Below are positions 8,062 to 18,125 of a stretch of DNA of 51,841 bases, one piece after another. The stretch is taken from the NCBI GenBank assembly GCA_016872675.1, contig VGZG01000018.1, positions 1 through 51,841 of the forward strand, in the 5' to 3' direction. This DNA is from Planctomycetota bacterium. Lineage in GTDB: Bacteria > Planctomycetota > UBA1135 > UBA2386. The notes beneath the pieces are model-generated. The model was not told the origin of the DNA. It saw nothing but the letters and a program-made list of their open reading frames with translations, and did not search any database. How positions within the stretch are numbered: position 1 is the first letter of the stretch; each line of letters begins with the position of its first letter. The position numbers and the translations under genes were made by a program.

Positions 8062-8968
8062 GGCCGGCGAGGCGCTCCTGCGGCGCCATCTGGTGGATGT
8101 CGATGCCGACCATCGGCTCGCCGAGGCCGCGCGAGACCTCGACCAGCGCCTTCGGGTCGTTGAAGTGCGTCGTCGCGCGCACGATCGCCTTGGCGCGCTT
8201 GACCGGATCGCCGCTCTTGAAGATGCCCGAGCCGACGAACACCGCCTCGGCGCCGAGCTGCATCATCAGCGCCGCGTCCGCCGGCGTGGCGACGCCGCCG
8301 GCCGAGAAGTTGGGCACCGGCAGCTTCTGGTGCTCGGCGACCCACGCGACCAGCTCGTACGGCACGCGCAGCTCGACGGCCTTGCGCTCGAGCAGCGTGC
8401 GCTCGAGGCCCTGCAGCGAGCGGATGCCCGTCATCAGCGCGCGCATGTGGCGCACGGCCTCGACGACGTTGCCGGTGCCGGCTTCGCCCTTGGTGCGGAT
8501 CATCGCTGCGCCCTCGTGGATGCGGCGCAGGGCCTCGCCGAGGTCGCGGCAGCCGCAGACGAACGGCGTGCGGAAGCCGCGCTTGTCGATCTGGAACTCC
8601 TCGTCGGCCGGCGTCAGCACCTCGCTCTCGTCGATGCAGTCGACTTCCATCGACTCCAGCATCTGCGCCTCGACGAAGTGGCCGATGCGCACCTTGGCCA
8701 TCACCGGGATGCTGACGGCCTTCTGGATGCCCGAGATCATGTCGGGGTCGCTCGCGCGCGCGACGCCGCCGTGCTTGCGGATGTCCGCCGGCACGCGCTC
8801 GAGCGCCATCACGGCGCAGGCGCCGGCGTCCTCGGCGATGCGCGCCTGCGTCGGGTCGATGACGTCCATGATGACGCCGCCCTTGAGCTGCTCGCAGAAG
8901 CCGATCTTGCTGTCGAGTTCTTCGGCGGTGAAGCCGGGGACGTGCGGGATGGGATGCAGCGTGGCCAT
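8051..8968 (-). CDS. pdxS: Pyridoxal 5'-phosphate synthase subunit PdxS
   Basis: The 305-residue TIM-barrel synthase makes PLP from ribose 5-phosphate (or ribulose 5-phosphate), glyceraldehyde 3-phosphate and PdxT-derived ammonia. It is one of the most conserved enzymes known, and the match is clear throughout: [22 protein letters not shown], the first active-site lysine Lys92 in [10 protein letters not shown], the second lysine Lys160 in [11 protein letters not shown], and [18 protein letters not shown] chose ATG 8968, which gives the standard N-terminus. The 28-codon extension upstream overlaps pdxR and is not family-like. Only 35 nt separate it from pdxR, so the three genes form one operon. 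Confidence 0.97.
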   Translation of the reverse strand: MATLHPIPHVPGFTAEELDSKIGFCEQLKGGVIMDVIDPTQARIAEDAGACAVMALERVPADIRKHGGVARASDPDMISGIQKAVSIPVMAKVRIGHFVEAQMLESMEVDCIDESEVLTPADEEFQIDKRGFRTPFVCGCRDLGEALRRIHEGAAMIRTKGEAGTGNVVEAVRHMRALMTGIRSLQGLERTLLERKAVELRVPYELVAWVAEHQKLPVPNFSAGGVATPADAALMMQLGAEAVFVGSGIFKSGDPVKRAKAIVRATTHFNDPKALVEVSRGLGEPMVGIDIHQMAPQERLAGRGV

Positions 8969-9003
8969 TGGATTCGTTGCGGGGGTTCGGACGGGAATGA
9001 AGG

Positions 9004-10500
9004 TCAGACGAAGGCGCGGCCGGGCACGGGGGCGGCCAGCAGCGCGCGGCACTGCGCCGCGAGCACCGCGACGCCGTTGTGGATCTGCTGCCGGTCGGCG
9101 CGCGTCAGCGACAAGCGGACGCCGCGCGATGGCAGGCCGTGGAGGTCGAACAGGCGGCCGGGCACGACGCGCACGCCGCGGTCGGCGGCGAGGTCGGCGA
9201 GGCGCTCGCCGTGGCCGGGCTCAGGCAGTTCCAGCCACGCGACGAAGCCGCCGTCGGGATCGGTCACCGAGCAGCCGGCGGGCAGTTGCGCGCGGCAGGC
9301 GTCCTGCAGCGCGGCGTGGCGCAGGCGCAGCTCGCCGCGCAGCGCGGTCAGGTAGCGGTCGAAGTGGCCGTTGCGGACGAACTCGACGAGCGCGGCCTGT
9401 AGCAGCGGGCTCGTCTCGAGGTCCATGAAGCGCTTCACCGCCGCCATCGGCCGCAGCAGGTCCTGGCTGCCGGCGATCCAGCCGATGCGCAGGCCGGGGA
9501 ACAGGTCCTTGCTGACGGTCGACACCGTGACGGTCAGCCCGCGCGGATCGAGCGAGCGCAGCGTCGGCAGCGGCTCGCCGCGCGTGCGCAGCGACGTCTG
9601 GTACTCGTCCTCGACGATCGGCGTGCCGGTGCGGCCGACGATCTCCAGCAGCGCGCGGCGCTGCGCGAGGTCGAGCGTGCGCCCGGTCGGGTTGTGGAAC
9701 GTCGGCGTCAGGTAGACGAGCCGCGCCTGCCGGCGCACCAGCGCGCGTTCGAGCTGCGCGAGGTCGAGGCCCTGCGCGGTGAACGGCACCGGCACGACAT
9801 TGAGTCCGTGCGCTCGCAGCAGGCCATGCATCTGGTGGTAACACGGCGCTGCCACCACCACCGTGTCGCCGCCGGCGCAGAACGTGCGCAGCACGAGGTC
9901 GAGCGCCTGCTGCGCGCCGGCCGTCACCAGCACGTCGTCGCCGGTCAGCGTCGGGTCGATCTCGCGCGAGCGCTCGGCGAGCATCGCGCGCAGCTCCGGC
10001 AGGCCGTTGTGCGCGTAGCCGTAGCCCAGCAGTTCGGCGCCGCGCTGCTGCAGCACGGCGTCCATCGCGCCGCGCCAGGCGTCGACCGGGAAGCGCTCGG
10101 CGTCGGGCGCGAGCTCGGCGAAGTTGGCGACCAGCGGCGTGCCCGGCGGCAGCGGCGGCGCGCCAACCATGTCCTGGCTGCGGCGCAGAGCGGCCTCGGC
10201 GTAGGGGCTGAGCGTCCGGGCGCTGGCGACCGGGCCAGCGCCGGCGGCGTGCTTCTGCGGCAGCACCGTGGTGCCGCGGCCGACGGCGCCCTCGACGAGG
10301 CCCTGGTCGGCGAGCTGCTTGTAGGCGTCCTGCACCGTCGCGCGCGTCACGTCGCAGGCGCTGGCGATGGTCCGAATCGGCGGCAGCCGGTCGCCGACGC
10401 GCATGCGGCCTTCGTCGATCGCACGCACGTAGAAGCCGGCGATCTGCGCAGCGAGCGGCGCCCTGGCTTCGCGGTCGAGTTCGGGGAGGAGGACGTGCAC
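9004..10500 (-). CDS. pdxR: PdxR/MocR-type regulator (GntR helix-turn-helix + aminotransferase domain)
   Basis: The 498-residue protein has an N-terminal GntR winged helix (about residues 10-80, with the [22 protein letters not shown] helix-turn-helix region). A fold-type I aminotransferase domain carries the PLP lysine Lys331 in [15 protein letters not shown] and the Asp of VEDEY (near 298). MocR regulators use PLP as effector, and PdxR members control pdxST. Here the regulator lies immediately upstream of pdxS in the same direction, instead of divergent to it, which suggests autoregulation of the whole operon. Start choice is uncertain: GTG 10500 fits the family, and an in-frame TTG at 10524 is possible. 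No ATG exists near the N-terminus. Confidence 0.9.
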   Translation of the reverse strand: MHVLLPELDREARAPLAAQIAGFYVRAIDEGRMRVGDRLPPIRTIASACDVTRATVQDAYKQLADQGLVEGAVGRGTTVLPQKHAAGAGPVASARTLSPYAEAALRRSQDMVGAPPLPPGTPLVANFAELAPDAERFPVDAWRGAMDAVLQQRGAELLGYGYAHNGLPELRAMLAERSREIDPTLTGDDVLVTAGAQQALDLVLRTFCAGGDTVVVAAPCYHQMHGLLRAHGLNVVPVPFTAQGLDLAQLERALVRRQARLVYLTPTFHNPTGRTLDLAQRRALLEIVGRTGTPIVEDEYQTSLRTRGEPLPTLRSLDPRGLTVTVSTVSKDLFPGLRIGWIAGSQDLLRPMAAVKRFMDLETSPLLQAALVEFVRNGHFDRYLTALRGELRLRHAALQDACRAQLPAGCSVTDPDGGFVAWLELPEPGHGERLADLAADRGVRVVPGRLFDLHGLPSRGVRLSLTRADRQQIHNGVAVLAAQCRALLAAPVPGRAFV

Positions 10501-10518
10501 CGGGCGAACATCTGTATC

Positions 10519-10552
10519 GGCCAAACTTGTCCCGTCAACCGGGCCATATTGG
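10519..10552 (-). promoter_or_regulatory. Candidate PdxR operator: two direct repeats
   Basis: On the plus strand GGCCAAACTTG (10519-10529) and GGCCATATTGG (10542-10552) share 8 of 11 bases. They start 23 bp apart, about two helical turns. They lie immediately upstream of the regulator gene, around a TTGACG box on the minus strand (10538-10533). MocR-type regulators typically bind direct repeats about two or more turns apart near their own promoter, so this is a reasonable operator candidate, though it was found by eye. Confidence 0.35.
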
Positions 10553-10723
10553 CTCAGATGTGTTCTATTCCGGTTCCCGGGCCTCCGGCGGCCGACTTGA
10601 GGCAACCTAAAAGAATGTCCTGCAGGCGTTTCCCCCATCGCATCGGCCCGAGGCTGGAAACCCCCGCCGGGCCGCGAGGCGGGCGCCGCGGCGGAGTTCG
10701 ATATTGCGAGGCCGGAGTAACGG

Positions 10724-11695
10724 ATGGCAGCAGTCAACACGTTGGCCGCAGCATGCGGTCTGGTCGCATTGGGGGTCGCCACGGGCGCGCAGGGCGCGTC
10801 TTGCCCCGACCCCAACGCCATCGCGCGCTCGCTCGAGCGCGGCGCCGCGACTCCGTCGGTGACCATCGAGGACATGGCGCCGATTGGCGGCGACCTGCCT
10901 GTCGTCGAAGCGCTGGCCCTGCCGCGCGCGACGACGACGATGCTCGGCGAAGTGCGGCTCGAGCCAGCGCCGTCCGGCGCGACGTTCGTCGTTGGCGACG
11001 GCGCGCTGCACGCCTTTGACGACGAGACGATCACCGCGTTCGCGGGCTGGTGCGGCGCACAAGCTGACGATCGCGCAACCGTCAGCGATCGCGACGCCGT
11101 GTTGGACGTGCAGCGCGGCCGCGCCGCGTTCGCGCTGGTCGCGGGTCCGCTGGCGGCGCACGAGCTCAAGGCCGGCATGCACGAGACGCCGGTCGCAGTC
11201 GAACTGTTCGCCATCGCCTGCTCGGCGCATGCGCCTCTGCAATCGCTGGCGAAGTCGCAGATGCGAAAGATCCTGACCGGCGAGCTGACCGACTGGAGCC
11301 AGATCGGCGGCGGCGCTGGCCCGATCACCGTCTTCGTGCCATCCGAGCGCGGCCTCGCCGAGCGCGCCGCGGAGACGATGATCCCGGGCGATCCGTTCGC
11401 CGCGCGCTGTGTCGCGCTGGCGGAGACGGAGCTGGTGAAGGCGCTCGCGCAGCCCAACGCGCTCGGCGTGGTGCGCGTCGGCCGCGGCGCACTGCCCGCG
11501 ACGGTCAAGCCGCTGGCGATCGACTGGAGTCCAGCGACCATCGACGCCTTCCGCGTCGGCGCGTACCGCTTCGGCGAGACGGTGTCGCTGGCGACGCTCG
11601 GCGCGCCGAGCGACGCCGCCGCGCGCTTCCTGGCGTCGTGCCGCTCGCGCAATGGCGCTGCGGCGCTGGCCCGCGCCGCGCTCGTCGCGCCCTGA
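10724..11695 (+). CDS. PstS-like periplasmic binding protein
   Basis: The 323-residue protein has an N-terminal signal peptide (about residues 1-24). Its features belong to the phosphate-binding-protein-like (PBP_like_2) family: the hallmark LTGELTDWSQIGGG segment (about residues 187-200) and a following PITVFVPSERG region that lines the anion site in PstS. Length and organisation suggest an exported solute receptor, perhaps for phosphate or another oxyanion. No permease or ATPase genes lie nearby, and the typical Ser/Thr-Gly anion-binding loops are not clearly preserved, so it may be a stand-alone sensor or scavenger. It has a Shine-Dalgarno GGAG (10714-10717) 6 nt before the ATG. The next gene on the same strand begins 76 bp after its stop. 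Confidence 0.75.
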   Translation: MAAVNTLAAACGLVALGVATGAQGASCPDPNAIARSLERGAATPSVTIEDMAPIGGDLPVVEALALPRATTTMLGEVRLEPAPSGATFVVGDGALHAFDDETITAFAGWCGAQADDRATVSDRDAVLDVQRGRAAFALVAGPLAAHELKAGMHETPVAVELFAIACSAHAPLQSLAKSQMRKILTGELTDWSQIGGGAGPITVFVPSERGLAERAAETMIPGDPFAARCVALAETELVKALAQPNALGVVRVGRGALPATVKPLAIDWSPATIDAFRVGAYRFGETVSLATLGAPSDAAARFLASCRSRNGAAALARAALVAP

Positions 11696-11771
11696 GCGCG
11701 ATCGCAGCGCGCGCCGGAGGGGCGTGAAGGTCCGGGTTGACCGCGCGGCCGCGCCCGCGGAACGTGAACAT

Positions 11772-13076
11772 GTGATCCCCCGTCGCCTCGCTCCGCTCGC
11801 GTTCCTGCTGACGGCCACGGCGTGCGCGGCGCTGCTGCCGCTGACGACCGCGGAAAGCGCGCGGATCGACACGTTCGACTTCGTCTGGCAGGAGCTCGCC
11901 AACGAGTACCCGATGTTCGGGCAACAGCAGGTCGATTGGGACGAGCTGCGCACGCGCTACCGCGCGGCGGTGCCGTTCGCGCGCGAGCCGCACGAGTTCC
12001 AGCACTTGATCGCCGGCATGCTGAGCGAACTCGGCGACCTGCACGTCTCGTACGAAGCGGCGCGGGACCGCTTCGCGCCGCCAGGCGGCGCCGCGACGTC
12101 GTTGCTCGACGCAAAGGGCTTCGCCGTGATGCCGATCGAAGGCCGGCTGCACGTCGTCGGCTGGCCGGAGGGGCAGGCGCCGCTCGCGCCCGGCGGCGTG
12201 CCGGTCGGCTCCGCCTGCCCGGAGATCTGGCGCGTCAATGGCTTCCCCGTGGTGCTGTCGCTGGTCGGCAACCTGCTGCTCGGGCCCGCCGGCTCGCCGA
12301 TCGAGCTGCAGCTGCGGTGGCGCGACGGCACCGTCACGCGCCACGCCATGCGCCGGCCCGCGGCAGCCGCTGCGCGCCCGGCGCCGCTGTTCGCGCACCT
12401 CGATCCCAAGGCGCGCGGCGCCCGCGCCGCGAAGGTCGATGACGCCGCGTGGATCGAACTGTGCACGTTTGTCGATAAGGGTGAGGTCGACGCAGCGGAG
12501 ATGGCGCTAGCGCAGCCTGAGGCGCAACGCGGCGTCGTGCTCGACCTGCGGCGCAATCAGGGCGGCCAGATCCTGCTGGCGCAGCGGCTGGTCGAACGAT
12601 TCCTGCCGTCGCCGATCGACTTCGTGTTCGTGCCGAAGGATCCAGTGGCGACGTGGTTCGGCCTGTTCGACGTCGAGCTGTTCGTCGTCGACGAGTGGCG
12701 GCCGCAGCCACCGACGCTGCTCGCGCCGCTCGTCGTACTGACCAGCGCGCTGACCGGAAGCTCCGCCGAGCACGCCGCGCGCGTGCTACAACGCCACTGC
12801 GGCGCGATCGTCATCGGCGAGCGCACGGCCGGCGCCGAGGCCGTGGTGCGCAGCTCCGACACACCGGACGGCTCAGTGCTGCGCTTTGGCAGCACGCGCG
12901 TCGTCGACCGCACCGGCGTCGGCTTGCAGCGCGAGGGCGTCGCGCCGGACGTGGCCGTTCAGCTCACCGTCGCCGACGTCGAAGCTGTCGGGCCGGCGCG
13001 AGCAGTGGCCGAGTGGGACGAGCGCCTCGCCGAAGCCGCAGCGGCGGCGTTGACACGGCGGCGCGCCGGCAGGTAG
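11772..13076 (+). CDS. S41-family (tail-specific/tricorn-like) exported peptidase
   Basis: The 434-residue protein carries a short hydrophobic N-terminal export signal. The C-terminal TSPc domain (about residues 215-420) has the VLDLRRNQGG strand-turn (256-265) and the catalytic-serine segment TSALTGSSAE, with the nucleophile probably Ser330. Family members cleave C-terminal or unfolded regions of exported proteins using a Ser-Lys pair. The lysine is not certain here. I chose GTG 11772 because the hydrophobic signal then begins at residue 6. A longer start, GTG 11724, sits only 3 nt after GGAGG and would put a charged 16-residue extension before the signal. It follows the PstS-like gene closely and may share its transcript. 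Confidence 0.78.
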   Translation: MIPRRLAPLAFLLTATACAALLPLTTAESARIDTFDFVWQELANEYPMFGQQQVDWDELRTRYRAAVPFAREPHEFQHLIAGMLSELGDLHVSYEAARDRFAPPGGAATSLLDAKGFAVMPIEGRLHVVGWPEGQAPLAPGGVPVGSACPEIWRVNGFPVVLSLVGNLLLGPAGSPIELQLRWRDGTVTRHAMRRPAAAAARPAPLFAHLDPKARGARAAKVDDAAWIELCTFVDKGEVDAAEMALAQPEAQRGVVLDLRRNQGGQILLAQRLVERFLPSPIDFVFVPKDPVATWFGLFDVELFVVDEWRPQPPTLLAPLVVLTSALTGSSAEHAARVLQRHCGAIVIGERTAGAEAVVRSSDTPDGSVLRFGSTRVVDRTGVGLQREGVAPDVAVQLTVADVEAVGPARAVAEWDERLAEAAAAALTRRRAGR

Positions 13077-13089
13077 CGCGCGGCTCAGA

Positions 13090-13845
13090 TCAAAAGCACA
13101 CGCCGACGCCGATATAGAGGCCGTCGATGGTCACGTCGGCGTCGAACTCGCGGTTCGTCGCCGTGCCTCCGGCATCGAGCAGGATGTAGCGGTAGCCGCC
13201 AAACACCTGGAACTCGCTGGTGACCGTCCAGCGCGCGAAGACCTCGGCGTCGAAGAAGCGGCCGCGCGCGTCGCCGGCGTCGGCGTACATACCGGCGAAG
13301 CTGGCGCCGAGCGCGACGTCGCCGAAGAACAGTTCGCCCTCGACGAACGGCATCGGCACGAGCGACTTGGCGATCGTTTCCTCACGACTGGCCGCAGCGC
13401 GCACCGTGAAGTCGCAGCGGTAGTAACCCACCTGCGCGCCGACGCCGAGGCGCAGGTTCTCGGTGTGCACGATGGCGTGGCTCCAATTGGCAGCGAGCGT
13501 GCTTACCCTGAGCGCGGTGTCGACCTGGACGCCGGCGGCGATGTCGCCATAGGGTTGGGCCAGCGTGCCCTGGCCGCCCTCGTCTAGCGCGAAGCTCTGG
13601 GCACGGAACCGGTTCTCGGCGGTGTCGGCCTGTAGTCGGCCGAAGGCCGACATGGACGTGTCGCCAAGGTCGAGATCGGCGGCGACATCGTTCTTCGCGG
13701 CGGAATTGAAGGGGGAGGCGGTGCCCGCCACGGCGACGTCGCCGTTAGCGCGCGCCAAGATCGGTCCAGCGTCGAAACGGTAGACGGCGCTGGCGCAACC
13801 GGCGAGCGGGGACAGCGCTAGCAGAAAGAGGGACTTGGGGGCCAT
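13090..13845 (-). CDS. Outer-membrane beta-barrel lipoprotein
   Basis: The 251-residue protein begins with a lipoprotein signal peptide whose lipobox LAGC puts the lipidated cysteine at residue 17. The rest alternates polar and hydrophobic residues in many short strands (for example LRLGVGAQVGYYRC, FQVFGGYRYILLDAGG) and ends with an aromatic residue, IGVGVCF, as outer-membrane barrels do. Small barrels of this appearance resemble OmpW/OmpA-like porin folds, but I cannot assign a family or substrate. It faces the S41 peptidase gene with only 13 bp between the two stop codons. Confidence 0.72.
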   Translation of the reverse strand: MAPKSLFLLALSPLAGCASAVYRFDAGPILARANGDVAVAGTASPFNSAAKNDVAADLDLGDTSMSAFGRLQADTAENRFRAQSFALDEGGQGTLAQPYGDIAAGVQVDTALRVSTLAANWSHAIVHTENLRLGVGAQVGYYRCDFTVRAAASREETIAKSLVPMPFVEGELFFGDVALGASFAGMYADAGDARGRFFDAEVFARWTVTSEFQVFGGYRYILLDAGGTATNREFDADVTIDGLYIGVGVCF

Positions 13846-13857
13846 AGCGGATCAACA

Positions 13858-13863
13858 ACCGTA
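13858..13863 (-). promoter_or_regulatory. -10-like hexamer TACGGT of the outer-membrane lipoprotein gene
   Basis: TACGGT ends 12 nt before the ATG at 13845, giving a predicted leader of only about 5 nt. No Shine-Dalgarno sequence fits between them. Confidence 0.4.
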
Positions 13864-14241
13864 CGCACGAACGCCACGGCTGCCGACAAAAACGTAGTGC
13901 GCTTCAGCGCGCGCGGCCATCACCCCCCCACCGTTCGCCGCAACTGCCGACGGATGTCCAACGCCATCGAGGGTTCGTGGCCGCGCCGGCTCTTCCCGGG
14001 GATTCGTTCCATTGCGTCGGGCGGCCGCGAAGCAGCCTCCCTGCGCGACGCAATCCGCCGCCATGCGTCTCACGACCTGTCGGCCGCTGCTGTTCCCGCT
14101 CGACGCCGCGGCCTGCTGCTTCCCCGAACGCCTCGCGCGCAAGCCCGGCGTCTTCGACGCGCTCGCGCGCGACGCACAACGGCGACGTGACGGTCCGCTG
14201 AGACGGGCCAGGGGGGATTCGGCAAGACGGCGCGCGCTCGC

Positions 14242-14247
14242 TATCCT
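14242..14247 (+). promoter_or_regulatory. -10-like hexamer TATCCT of the ABC-F gene
   Basis: TATCCT ends 11 nt before ATG 14259. The intervening bases are C-rich and contain no Shine-Dalgarno sequence, so a leader of about 4 nt is predicted. Confidence 0.45.
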
Positions 14248-14258
14248 GCTTCCCCCCG

Positions 14259-15890
<1,632 letters not shown>

Positions 15891-16120
15891 GCGGGCGCAA
15901 GAGCCGCGGGAAGTCGCGGCAGGCGGCGGCCGGCGCAGGTCGCCGGTGATCGCCCGCCGCTCGCGGCGCAGCGACACGCCGGTGTCGAGGCGTCCGATCT
16001 CGGGGCCGCGTGCGCCTCATGAGCGACGAGCGGGCGGGCTCAGTGCGCCACGCGCCACTACCCGTCCCCCAACACGTCCTGGGGGGGGTTCGCGTCGTGG
16101 GGCGACCGAGAACCGGTGGA

Positions 16121-17479
16121 TCAGCCGAGCCCGAAACCCAACCGCTGCAGTTCGTCGGCCAGCGTCTGGCGCGCGGCGAGGTAGCTGCTGCCTTCGCCCC
16201 ACGCCGCGGCGATGCGCTCGGTCCAGCCCTTGTCGAGATTGACGGGCTTGCCGCCGTAACCACCGCGCTCGGCGTTGGTGCGCGCGGCCCACGCGCGGAT
16301 CACCGCGTCGGTGCCGTCCAGCGCCGGATCGACGGCGGCGTGGTCATAACGCTCCCAATGCAGCACACCCGGCAGCGGCATGCGGCCGCGCGGCACCGGA
16401 TCGTCGGTCGGCACGCCGATCGTCATGCCAAACAGCGCGAAGCATCCCGGCGGCAGATCGAGCAGCTGCGCCAGCTCGATCGGATGGTTGCGCGCCGCGC
16501 CGATCATGCACGCGCCGAGGCCCTCGGCTTCGGCGGCGAGCTGCAGGTTCTGGCCGAGCAGCGCTGCGTCGACGACCGCCTGCAGGAACAGCTCCAGGCT
16601 CTGCGTCTGCAGCGTCGCGCCGTGCCGGCCGCACGCGGCGGCGAGCTTGCGCAGGTCGGCGCAAACGGCGGCGAACACCGGCGCCTGCACGATGTGCGAC
16701 TGGCCGCTGCACAGGCGCGCGCACGCGCCCTTCTGTTCGGCGTCCTGCACCAGCACGACGCTGTAGGCCTGGAGCCAGCTCGACGTCGAGGCGTGACGCG
16801 CGGCGTCGACGAGCCGTTCGAGCTGCGCCTTGGGCACCGGTGTCGGCGCGTAGGCGCGGCGGCTGCGGTGCGCGAACATCTGCGCCACGGTCGGCAGCGG
16901 GCCGGCGTGCAGCGCGCAGACGGCGGCGCGGTGGTCCTCGGGCCGATCGAGATCGGCGAGCACCCACGGATTGGCGCTCGGCAACGCGCGCACGCGCGCC
17001 GGCTCGCGGCGCACGAGGTCGCGCAGCACGGCGCCCGCATTCTGGATCTCGGCGAACACCGCGCGCGAAAATGCGACCGGGTGGCCCGGCTTGCCGCGGA
17101 ACAGCGGCAGCGCCACGCCAGCGCCCTGCAGCACGGCGGCGACACCGGCGAGCACGGTGTCGGCGGCGACGAGCGCGTGGTCGACGGGAAACACGACCAC
17201 CACGCCCGCGTCGGCCGGCAGCGCGCGCTCGGCCGCGCGCAGGCTGTCGGCCATCTCACCGCCGGCGGGCACACGCACGACCTGCGCGCCAAGACCTTCG
17301 GGCAGCGGCTCGGCGCCCTCGCGCCGCACGACCAGCACGTCGGCGACGCCCGCGTCGCGGCAACTCTGCACGACGCGTTCGATCGCGGTCGCGCCGGCGA
17401 GCTCGAGCAGCGCCTTGTCAGCGCCCATGCGCACGCCGCGTCCGGCCGCCGGCACGATCGCGACGGGGCGCGGCGTCAT
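16121..17479 (-). CDS. Fusion: MobA-like nucleotidyltransferase + nitroreductase
   Basis: A single uninterrupted 452-residue frame joins two enzymes. Residues about 5-190 are a MobA/MocA-like nucleotidyltransferase: AAGRGVRMGADKALLELAG (residues 11-29) is the nucleotide-binding loop with its conserved Lys, Asp100 in FPVDHAL is the likely metal ligand, and GKPGHPVAFSR is typical of the family. Residues about 195-440 are an FMN nitroreductase domain beginning MFAHRSRRAYAPTPVPKAQL and including a GLGACMIGA segment. I know no standard enzyme with this arrangement. A cofactor-modifying role (cytidylyl or guanylyl transfer plus flavin reduction) is conceivable but unproven. It begins 4 nt after the pyrE stop and must be co-expressed with pyrE. 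Confidence 0.82.
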   Translation of the reverse strand: MTPRPVAIVPAAGRGVRMGADKALLELAGATAIERVVQSCRDAGVADVLVVRREGAEPLPEGLGAQVVRVPAGGEMADSLRAAERALPADAGVVVVFPVDHALVAADTVLAGVAAVLQGAGVALPLFRGKPGHPVAFSRAVFAEIQNAGAVLRDLVRREPARVRALPSANPWVLADLDRPEDHRAAVCALHAGPLPTVAQMFAHRSRRAYAPTPVPKAQLERLVDAARHASTSSWLQAYSVVLVQDAEQKGACARLCSGQSHIVQAPVFAAVCADLRKLAAACGRHGATLQTQSLELFLQAVVDAALLGQNLQLAAEAEGLGACMIGAARNHPIELAQLLDLPPGCFALFGMTIGVPTDDPVPRGRMPLPGVLHWERYDHAAVDPALDGTDAVIRAWAARTNAERGGYGGKPVNLDKGWTERIAAAWGEGSSYLAARQTLADELQRLGFGLG

Positions 17480-17483
17480 CGCG

Positions 17484-18050
17484 TCAGCTCCCGCGGATCT
17501 CGCTGAGCGTCAGCAGGCAGTCGGTCTTCCACTCCTTGCGGAAGGCGTCGGCGTCCGGGTCCTCGCGGTCGGCGATCGCCATGACGACGACCGGCACGGC
17601 GCCGGCCGCGAGCACGGCGGCGATCGCTTTCTTCGCCGAGCCGCCGGTGGTCACCGTGTCCTCGAGGATCGCGACCCTCTCGCCCTTGTCGAGGTCGCCC
17701 TCGATCAGGCTGGCGGTGCCGTGGCCCTTGGCTTCCTTGCGCACGAGGAAGGCCTTGAGGTTCTGGCCGGTCTCGAAGCTCAGCGCCGCGACCGCGCTGG
17801 CGAGCGGATCGGCGCCGATGGTCAGGCCGCCGACGGCGGTGATGCCCGGGTAGCCCTTGAGCTTCTCCAGCAGCAGCTTGGCGATCAGCCACAGCCCCTC
17901 GGGGTGCAGGCTGACCTTCTTGCCATTGATGTAGAACGTCGAGCGCTTGCCGGACGCGAGCACGATGTCGATGCCGTCCTTGTAGGCGCGTTCGCGGACG
18001 AGCTGGAGAAGGCGGTTCTTACCCGCCTTGGGGTCGAAGGGCTTGGTCAC
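17484..18050 (-). CDS. pyrE: Orotate phosphoribosyltransferase PyrE
   Basis: The 188-residue enzyme joins orotate to PRPP to give OMP, the fifth step of UMP synthesis. It shows the substrate lysine region SGKRSTFYINGKKVSLHPEG, the AVGGLTIGADPL loop, and the PRPP-binding signature VAILEDTVTTGGSAKKAI. I use GTG 18050. A GTG 13 codons upstream (18089) would put the start inside a long hairpin (18065-18097) that is more likely regulatory. Codons just before the start also form a five-codon out-of-frame ORF ending on the GTG. It lies downstream of the FG-GAP gene on the same strand and directly upstream of the fusion gene. Confidence 0.92.
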   Translation of the reverse strand: MTKPFDPKAGKNRLLQLVRERAYKDGIDIVLASGKRSTFYINGKKVSLHPEGLWLIAKLLLEKLKGYPGITAVGGLTIGADPLASAVAALSFETGQNLKAFLVRKEAKGHGTASLIEGDLDKGERVAILEDTVTTGGSAKKAIAAVLAAGAVPVVVMAIADREDPDADAFRKEWKTDCLLTLSEIRGS

Positions 18051-18064
18051 GGGGCGACCAGCAT

Positions 18065-18097
18065 TGCCGCGGGGGAAACGCTTTTCCACCCGCGGCA
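18065..18097 (-). promoter_or_regulatory. Strong hairpin in the pyrE leader / FG-GAP gene 3' end
   Basis: The inverted repeat pairs TGCCGCGGG with CCCGCGGCA (9 bp). After one bulged base it pairs five more base pairs around a 4-nt loop. It lies between the stop of the FG-GAP gene and the pyrE start, with no T tract after it in either direction. It may be the 3' end of the upstream transcript or an attenuator/translational control hairpin of pyrE, whose counterparts in other bacteria are often regulated by leader structures. Confidence 0.55.
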
Positions 18098-18125
18098 GAG
18101 GGCACGCCGTGAACGACCCGCGCGG

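Larger units (their letters stand above)
13846..14258. other. 413-bp gap without a confident gene
   Basis: No gene is supported across this stretch. One patch, 14073-14190 on the plus strand, has strongly G/C-ending codons and reads like protein starting MRLTTCRPLLFPLD. The frame then runs without a stop into the next gene in the wrong frame, so it may be a decayed gene fragment or chance. The ends hold the -10-like elements of the two divergent flanking genes. Confidence 0.4.

Noticed and set aside
9004-12114. A 1036-codon minus-strand frame
   Set aside because: Only the part up to about 10500 matches a family. The rest is an antisense shadow of the PstS-like and S41 genes, rich in Arg and Ala as expected from high GC.
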